Shown here in pieces: positions 63,801 through 64,000 of a DNA stretch of 64,000 nt. Position 1 is the stretch's first letter, and every line of letters begins with the position of its first letter. The notes under the pieces were generated by a model. That model saw only the letters and a program-made list of their open reading frames with translations. It searched no databases and was not told where the DNA came from. Source of the stretch: Burkholderiales bacterium (GTDB taxonomy: Bacteria > Pseudomonadota > Gammaproteobacteria > Burkholderiales > SG8-41); assembly GCA_019635015.1 (NCBI GenBank), contig JAHCAG010000015.1, forward strand, positions 16,850-80,849, read 5' to 3'. The position numbers and the translations under genes are program-made.

Positions 63801-64000
63801 CGGATGTTCAGCGTCGAGGCGACCAGCCCGCCGACATCAAGGCTTGCGGTCGGGCTGAAGAAGATGCCCTGCGGATTGACCAGGAACACCCGGCCGTTGG
63901 CGGAGAGGCTGCCGAAGATCGACGAAGGGTCGCTGCCGACCACGCGGTTGAGCACCACCGAACCGCTGCCGGGCTGCACGAACTGCACGCTGTGCCCCTG
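54857..64000 (-). CDS. filamentous-haemagglutinin-type exoprotein (TPS family), C-terminal part
   Basis: The reading frame runs from the window's right edge (QGHSVQFVQPGSGSVVLNRVVG) to 54857: at least 3047 residues, with the N-terminal signal and first part of the secretion domain cut off. The visible TPS domain has the VVGSDPSSIFGSLSANGRVFLVNPQG block, as in two-partner secretion adhesins. Then come about 2300 residues of beta-helix-like repeats, many of the type VTLNATGGGVSQTADNTITA, with Asn/Thr/Gly-rich turns. The last 700 residues include a glycine-rich region (plus-strand 55150-56700), then an acidic and basic C-terminus. It is probably a large surface adhesin exported by a TpsB partner encoded outside the window. 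Two-partner exoproteins with C-terminal toxin domains exist, but no such domain is recognised here. Confidence 0.9.
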   Translation of the reverse strand, partial: QGHSVQFVQPGSGSVVLNRVVGSDPSSIFGSLSANGRVFLVNPQGIFFSPTASLDVGGLVASTLNIRNDDFLAGRYIFSREPGSPAGASVINEGLIRARDNGYVVLAGDYAANRGVIEARLGTVALASGAKVTLDMQGDSLINLAVNEKTVAELAGVSNSGELNAEGGRVMMTAAVARDLAGTVVNNSGVVRARGTVERDGAIYLVGDGGDVSSSGSLDAGGSRGGNVRVQSTTGTTLVSGSIDATGSAGTGGSVQVLGHHAGLTGNALIDASGASGGGTVLIGGDYQGNNAAVQTAQRSYVGADATIRADATQNGDGGRVIVWADDVTRYYGTISARGGSQGGNGGFAEVSGKESLVFNGTADLRAPQGATGTLLLDPKNIRITAAGADAVATNDAFADNAAGTSDLSAANVVAAMNGANLVLQANNDITVETDVNVAGGAGTAGQDLTLQAGRHIILASTANTTTPTSSSGAVTITMNGGAFSATTNHGSAQVANRDPGLAQFFMDAGSTITGATGGVTLRTGMLGGDSADLSGTLVNDNVGNFTLGSISTGGGAIDVLTFRPVTINGTLNSGGGAIDITADGHLTVNGAISGGAGIVKLVTTEAVSPAIGPPEVDANIILNANVSSSTRVVLNAADAISQTGGNITAPQLLVMAASGAANDNVNLTGNNNVGTIAATKSTTAAGVGGIREFNFNNGANALTVGTVDGVSGITAQPTPINPTDFGNVTLTAGDLTISSAILTDTTAGVVTLQPTIGSATNVNVGTNAAFGLTDAELGQITTRTLRIGSSDASNSGSLTVNGPITQGNWNTLVLRTGTGNISQTQALATTNLGVESSGSVNLTNAGNAVQTFAAKLTGAGTLQYTDSDTLTLGSVGLDSTNSSIAGVTLAGITTANTDATLNTGGQITVNADINVGTGVLTLNPTTGGVSQTADNTITATGAGGVRLLGSGSYALGTINDNNNNIANIAANVTGAVSVRSIAANLDVDILNGTAGITTGGNSVTLVADQMTFTQGVNAAGNSATLTTATPNALISVGTGGVGLQLTDAKLDQITATNLTIGDNNHTGLISVDGSVNPANITNNITLVNRTGGILVNGTLQSTAGTGSVTLIADGNANASGTITQGVAGGIVSTALTTRSAGGTTLTGSGNQVTSFAATETGGGNISLNNTGALTTNVIQTGIAPGQTMQNVAISTTGNLTVQVGINTQNLGEPGADPVVPPTPNSSSNVSLTSTAGSITLNQGIRAGSSGTVTLNAGGTGGACSPGVAVCQLGGDLTGGSLRLLGTGDFELLTTPGTPNNNFGTIAAAITGRLTYGDIDALTVGSVSGTNGINTNGNNVTLTSGGNLTLNQSITASGQTIDLTAAGITSTGGAVISNLLAIRDNNTATAGVYTLGGSISGIAANINGSLSYTDADAVAVTSAGGLSGIQTRGGSVTINSGSVTAGGNQITLLENIDTRTNPGSGGAGTGSTVILNAAGGGVNQTSGSITANALALRGSGTFTLDSDPGPGPGVNNDVVTLAVGSTTAGATDGLINVAYRDINAVTIGTAGGASGLTTRGGNATVIAESGNLTVNSVVDTRSTPFSADFVANPTTSGGDITLTTLLGGNNIALNANVTGDLVNFNTLGSIPTAPGVIVNATVNTANLAGEIWRGYGADATLTAADNLSADTVVIYTTNGADITQAADHTITANNLIFFSYEGDSVFNFAGGTNNVDNFAASSNFFNFFAFNSSARVNLATTGTLNVASLNPTQYYTGGANGIFSRGENVTLSTGGALALTAPVNAGGGNVTFNVPGGGISQTAAGAITANTLSLNTSNSVNLGAANNNVTNLGSSNIVINDALFRYNEADNVNLESISVTNPGAATINITAGGVITLPGGESLSATSAGNVAAANVSLSGNQGVILNGAISATGGGASSTVNAGVTLTSGSGPVTMNAASSITVTDNGPSTAAGSAPHSAEVIITSGSRNSTVFSCLFFDSCNATVRNITATSNNGRAVIDVFGQGDNSTGVNVVGALTARGETRPLIRLSTLTEDNNDNILASSAMSIGAPVTVISTSSTAVNTLGDTVVGGISIDGRDITVGAKLESRHLDGVSRAQDGISINTRNHLAINADIVTTSNGGIGITTGSNGTVAGPGVIQAQNVNLVAPKSQGNFNVRTRIQPPAGITGTGNLNVLGGDVMVIDNQSATTLIAALGFIDRSQDPANPDLPIGDLTLKTAGTLQIATLDAYNQARYDRNGIFGPKVPVKLELVSDNFVVFPGTITTPHWAEVTLRPYTDTAEIFVRNNLDPSLPGVVFTAAPVLGLLQQFHPDAKLIIGGPNHKGDVTVGGDGLFRLGNMHLVFETGQNGRVVKNFFSSNGNVYHPEPAIPFGVLGYPGPNVNDGIGQLTSDRVQLIEAGNFQPNPGVTINGACPAPCPGGSTGQGSVNVSGDTPGDGGGGGGGGGGGGGGGGTGGGGTSSGGTDLGGPGGTGTGTAAGTGGTGGGGSTTPADSTNNGGGTGGTPTDSTGGGVVADGGGTLSGPADGTTTTTTSTDTTPVEDGGGILAGDGTTGPGDGSTPDGGTTLAGGDTTPPGGDTDPFSGGGGGGGTPSGDPPGGDTTDLTGGGPDGGGTLVDGTTPGGDGTTPGGDGTGIAGGPGGDGTGIDGSTGPGGDGTDSFGGGGSGGGSLAGDSTSGTGADGLADSSGSDGFGGDGASGGGTLAGGDGSGGFGGGTGGDGAIGDGLAGGSGDGGFGGGASGGGSLAGDAGGGAGDGFAGAGGGGSGTGGDGTGFGGGDAFAGGATGGGSLADGSGSAGTGTGVAGGGTGDGLGGGADGTAGGSGGLIAGDGSGLSDGGFGGSGGAGGSGGAGSGVAGGDSGLAGGSGGFLSGGDGTAFGDGSGSAAGSGIAGGGTGLGAGDGGFPGAGTGDGSIDAVASAGDGSARDGTGLSGSLQGGASGGGASVGPGETDDSNRGGAGRDSSTTARSGTDTSGEFRGGGQGGRAAADAGEDSGDGKNGERDRYFEDEREAQRIRLVGGNRLISVQGEGVNLRAPGGSSATGKPAR
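55150..56700 (-). repeat. Gly/Asp/Thr-rich repeat tail of the adhesin
   Basis: The encoded protein is runs of glycine with Asp, Ser, Thr and Ala, in irregular copies of G-G-D-G-T-G-x-x-G-G and similar; one stretch has 15 or more glycines in a row (near 56640-56690). On the plus strand the same DNA gives long CCG/CCA runs and a proline-rich open frame, which is only a shadow. Such repeats are prone to length change between strains. Confidence 0.85.

Overview
The window looks like the chromosome of a betaproteobacterium, high in GC. Reasons are a SucCD pair of the Burkholderia/Neisseria type, a tripartite tricarboxylate (Bug-type) transporter, Sox thiosulfate genes, a sigma-54-type pilin promoter, and many Ser/Thr-kinase, FHA, GAF and HD-GYP signalling genes. 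The genus cannot be fixed from the sequence. No tRNA, rRNA, CRISPR array, insertion sequence or prophage was seen.

Region 1 (1-19.5 kb) is an oxalate/formate C1 module. After a partial CapA-like gene and a candidate small RNA come sucC-sucD, a two-subunit NAD-type formate dehydrogenase (fused diaphorase subunit plus a 936-residue catalytic subunit), formate-tetrahydrofolate ligase (fhs), a TerC-type membrane protein behind a structured leader, and a UspA protein. Then come a tripartite tricarboxylate transporter (tctC-tctB-tctA), oxalyl-CoA decarboxylase (oxc), a small FNR-type regulator, formyl-CoA:oxalate CoA-transferase (frc) and a formyltetrahydrofolate hydrolase/formyltransferase-like gene. 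Four near-identical 14-bp palindromes (TTGAY-N4-GTCAA) lie in front of exactly four transcription units: sucCD-fdh-fhs, tctCBA, oxc and frc. All stand about 30 bp from a -10-like hexamer. This suggests one regulon, plausibly run by the FNR-type protein encoded among them.

Region 2 (19.7-35.2 kb) is signalling plus type IV pili: a CHASE2 Ser/Thr kinase, a PP2C phosphatase, a twin-FHA protein, a CHASE2 adenylate/guanylate cyclase, a GAF-fused PilB/GspE-type ATPase, a GAF-HD-GYP phosphodiesterase, a TPR-glycosyltransferase-like protein, a type IV pilin with a sigma-54 promoter and a CRP-like palindrome, and an O-antigen-ligase/pilin oligosaccharyltransferase-like membrane protein.

Region 3 (35.2-41.5 kb) holds soxYZAXB on the minus strand with no soxCD in view, then moaC and a divergent BepA-like M48 protease.

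Region 4 (41.6-54.9 kb) starts with a Ser/Thr kinase fused to a cyclic-nucleotide-binding domain. A long Tad/Flp pilus operon follows: Flp-like pilin, TadG/TadE-like proteins, CpaB, the secretin CpaC, an FHA-fused CpaF ATPase, TadB, TadC, a DUF192 protein, a TPR lipoprotein and another TadE-like pseudopilin. Region 5 (54.9 kb to the end) is a partial, over 3000-residue filamentous-haemagglutinin-type adhesin, minus strand, with a glycine-rich tail.

Together the genes suggest a bacterium that uses oxalate, formate and reduced sulfur, with surface-attachment machinery tied to cAMP, phospho-threonine and probably c-di-GMP signals.
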